Shown piece after piece: positions 34,400 through 35,616 of a stretch of DNA of 35,616 nucleotides. Positions within the stretch are counted from its first letter, which is position 1, and each line of letters opens with the position of its first letter. Made by a program: the position numbers and the translations under genes. The notes beneath the pieces are model-generated. The model was not told the DNA's origin. It did no database searches and saw only the letters and a program-made list of their open reading frames with translations. Source of the DNA: Streptomyces sp. McG3 (GTDB lineage Bacteria; Actinomycetota; Actinomycetes; Streptomycetales; Streptomycetaceae); assembly GCF_018619185.1 (NCBI RefSeq), contig NZ_JAAXYC010000052.1, positions 1 through 35,616 on the forward strand. The letters run 5' to 3'.

Positions 34400-35041
34400 G
34401 TGACCTTCGGATTCGCCCCGTCCACAGCCACTTCGACAACGGCGTCCTCGGTTTCCGCCGACTCCGACAACCGCCTTGCCCGGATGCTCGAACCAGCGGA
34501 GTGGGCCTCGGCCGGCATACCCCTGCTCCGGAGTCCCCGGGAGGTCGTCAGCGGACTGCACTCGCGGCACCGGCCGACTCCGGCCACCGCCGTGGTCGCG
34601 GTCCTCGATCATGAGGAGCGGCTCACGGCGAGCGCCTCCTTCGCCCGCCGGGCGACGGTGGCCACGGACGGCTGGGAGTTCCGCAACGCCCTGCTGGCGC
34701 AGCTGCGGCGCGTCGTCCCGCACGATCTGCGACGCCGCACTCCGGTCCGTACGGCCGTGCTTCTGTACTGCCGTGACGGCGACGAACGCTGGACCGAGGA
34801 GGACGGTGCGTGGATGTGGGGCCTGCGGGACGCCTGCACCCTGCACGGCCTCCGCTGCGGCGCCTACATCACGCTCACCCGCGGGGGCTGGCAGGTGCTC
34901 GGCGAGGGGAGGGGCGGACGGCGGCCCAGTTCGCTGTCGGAGCCGGCGCTCCTGGCCGACGCCGTCGTCGAGCACCGGACCGTCCCGACACGGTCGGGCG
35001 GCGGAGCGGCGGAGGCGCTGCGGCGCACCGCGGCCCGCTGA
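34400..35041 (+). CDS. Conserved Streptomyces protein of unknown function
   Basis: This 213-residue protein starts at GTG 34400 behind AGGGAGG, a strong ribosome binding site. A Ser/Thr-rich start (about 1-22) is followed by a mixed alpha/beta domain with ATAVVAVLDHEERLTASASF, NALLAQLRRVVPHDLRRR and TAVLLYCRDGDERWTEEDGA, ending in YITLTRGGWQVLGEGRGGRR. The alternation of beta strands and Arg-rich helices suggests a globular, possibly nucleic-acid-related fold, but I recognise no characterised family. No signal peptide or membrane segment is present. It is single, diverging from the RecQ-type gene and followed by a bidirectional terminator. Confidence 0.85.
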   Translation: MTFGFAPSTATSTTASSVSADSDNRLARMLEPAEWASAGIPLLRSPREVVSGLHSRHRPTPATAVVAVLDHEERLTASASFARRATVATDGWEFRNALLAQLRRVVPHDLRRRTPVRTAVLLYCRDGDERWTEEDGAWMWGLRDACTLHGLRCGAYITLTRGGWQVLGEGRGGRRPSSLSEPALLADAVVEHRTVPTRSGGGAAEALRRTAAR

Positions 35042-35122
35042 GCGGGCACGGCGCACCTGCCGGGCGGGCACCGATCGGCCACTGGTCGGTCCCCGTCGTG
35101 GCCGGGGCGACCGGCGGTGGTG

Positions 35123-35150
35123 TCCCGGCCGCCCGTGCGGGCGGCCGGGA
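35123..35150. terminator. Bidirectional terminator
   Basis: A perfect 12-bp stem (TCCCGGCCGCCC with its complement) and loop GTGC lies between convergent genes, 82 bp after the unknown gene and 18 bp after the right-edge gene. Flanking CCGG repeats can lengthen the stem. Confidence 0.8.
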
Positions 35151-35167
35151 GCACCGGTGGGGTGCGT

Positions 35168-35616
35168 TCAGACCCCGGCGCCGAGTACGGAGTTGATCGT
35201 CTGCGGGTCTCCGCAGACGATCAGCAGCGTGGCGGCACGGTCACGTGCGACGGGCAGGGTGCGAGCCACGGTCCGGTCGTCGTCGTTGACGGCGACGACG
35301 ACCACGGGCCGGGACGTGGCCCGCTCCGCCGCGGAGATGCCGGCGAAGAAGACGTCGTCGCCCGCGTCGTGCTGGGCCCAGTACGCGGCTTCGCCGAAGG
35401 ACAGCTCGTGGGCGGCCCACGGGTGCTGTTCGCCGGTGGTGAGCACCAGGATGTCGCCCGGTGCGCGACCGGACTCCAGCAGCAGGTCGACGGCTTCCTC
35501 GGCCGCGGCGAGTGCTCCGCCGCGCCGGCCGCCGCGGTCCCCGTGGTCGCCGCCCTTGTCGCGGGCCCAGCGGGCGAGCTGGGCGACGCGGTGGACGACG
35601 AACTCCTGGTCGAGGA
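35168..35616 (-). CDS. SF1-helicase-like protein, C-terminal end only (5' part outside window)
   Basis: The frame is open from the window edge to a stop at 35168-35170, giving 148 C-terminal residues. An apparent GTG start at 35446 is internal, because the frame continues upstream with protein-like sequence (VVHRVAQLARWARDKGGD, AAAEEAVDLLLESGRAPGDI). Segments such as DILVLTTGEQHPW, GDDVFFAGISAAERATSRP, VVVVAVNDD and LLIVCGDPQTI resemble helicase domain 2 of UvrD-like or NERD-associated helicases. The expected GLSRAR motif is replaced by LPVARDRAATLL. Family assignment is moderate and rests on this fragment alone. Confidence 0.6.
   Translation of the reverse strand, partial: LDQEFVVHRVAQLARWARDKGGDHGDRGGRRGGALAAAEEAVDLLLESGRAPGDILVLTTGEQHPWAAHELSFGEAAYWAQHDAGDDVFFAGISAAERATSRPVVVVAVNDDDRTVARTLPVARDRAATLLIVCGDPQTINSVLGAGV

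Overview
The window is chromosomal DNA of a Streptomyces-type actinomycete. The evidence is the very high G+C content, frequent GTG/TTG starts with purine-rich ribosome binding sites, and a gene order centred on the principal sigma factor HrdB beside a WhiH-type sporulation regulator and between separated topoisomerase IV genes parC and parE. I saw no insertion sequence, phage gene, CRISPR array, tRNA or rRNA. This is mostly conserved core chromosome. The unusual content lies in regulatory DNA and in fused or degenerate proteins.

Layout. 1-4.8 kb: a GNAT/ADP-forming acyl-CoA synthetase fusion cut by the left edge; ptsH (HPr) behind a DasR-type operator; a GntR regulator; and a secreted M23 peptidase under a ydaO-type cyclic-di-AMP riboswitch. 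4.8-7.6 kb: two overlapping M16 peptidase genes, one inactive-type and one catalytic. 7.8-10.3 kb: parC. 10.3-14.1 kb: a COG0523 (CobW-type) GTPase downstream of a citrate synthase gene, which diverges from a second citrate synthase carrying an N-terminal helix-turn-helix. The shared intergenic region is AT-rich and full of palindromes. 14.1-19.8 kb: a LacI regulator diverging from a CitA/CitB-like two-component pair, which converges on a DUF485 plus sodium/solute symporter pair. 20-22.9 kb: parE diverging from a small zinc-ribbon gene. 23-28.6 kb: a secreted trypsin-like protease, hrdB, whiH with a WhiG-type -10 element, and an ABC ATPase-permease fusion with a degenerate ATPase. 28.8-35.6 kb: a Nudix/winged-helix regulator with a leaderless promoter; a DUF4192 gene preceded by a 36-bp perfect palindrome containing two inverted DnaA boxes; a decayed alpha/beta hydrolase; a RecQ helicase with a phosphoribosyltransferase-like C-terminus; a conserved unknown; and the C-terminal end of an SF1-helicase-like protein cut by the right edge.

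How the genes may work together. The 11.5-19.8 kb block groups carboxylate sensing (CitA-type kinase), carboxylate uptake (symporter) and entry of acetyl units into the TCA cycle (two citrate synthases). The HTH-citrate synthase is placed to act as a metabolite-responsive regulator of its divergent partner; that is inference. The two most interesting non-coding signals are the inverted DnaA-box palindrome at 31147-31182 and the operator array at 12716-12771.
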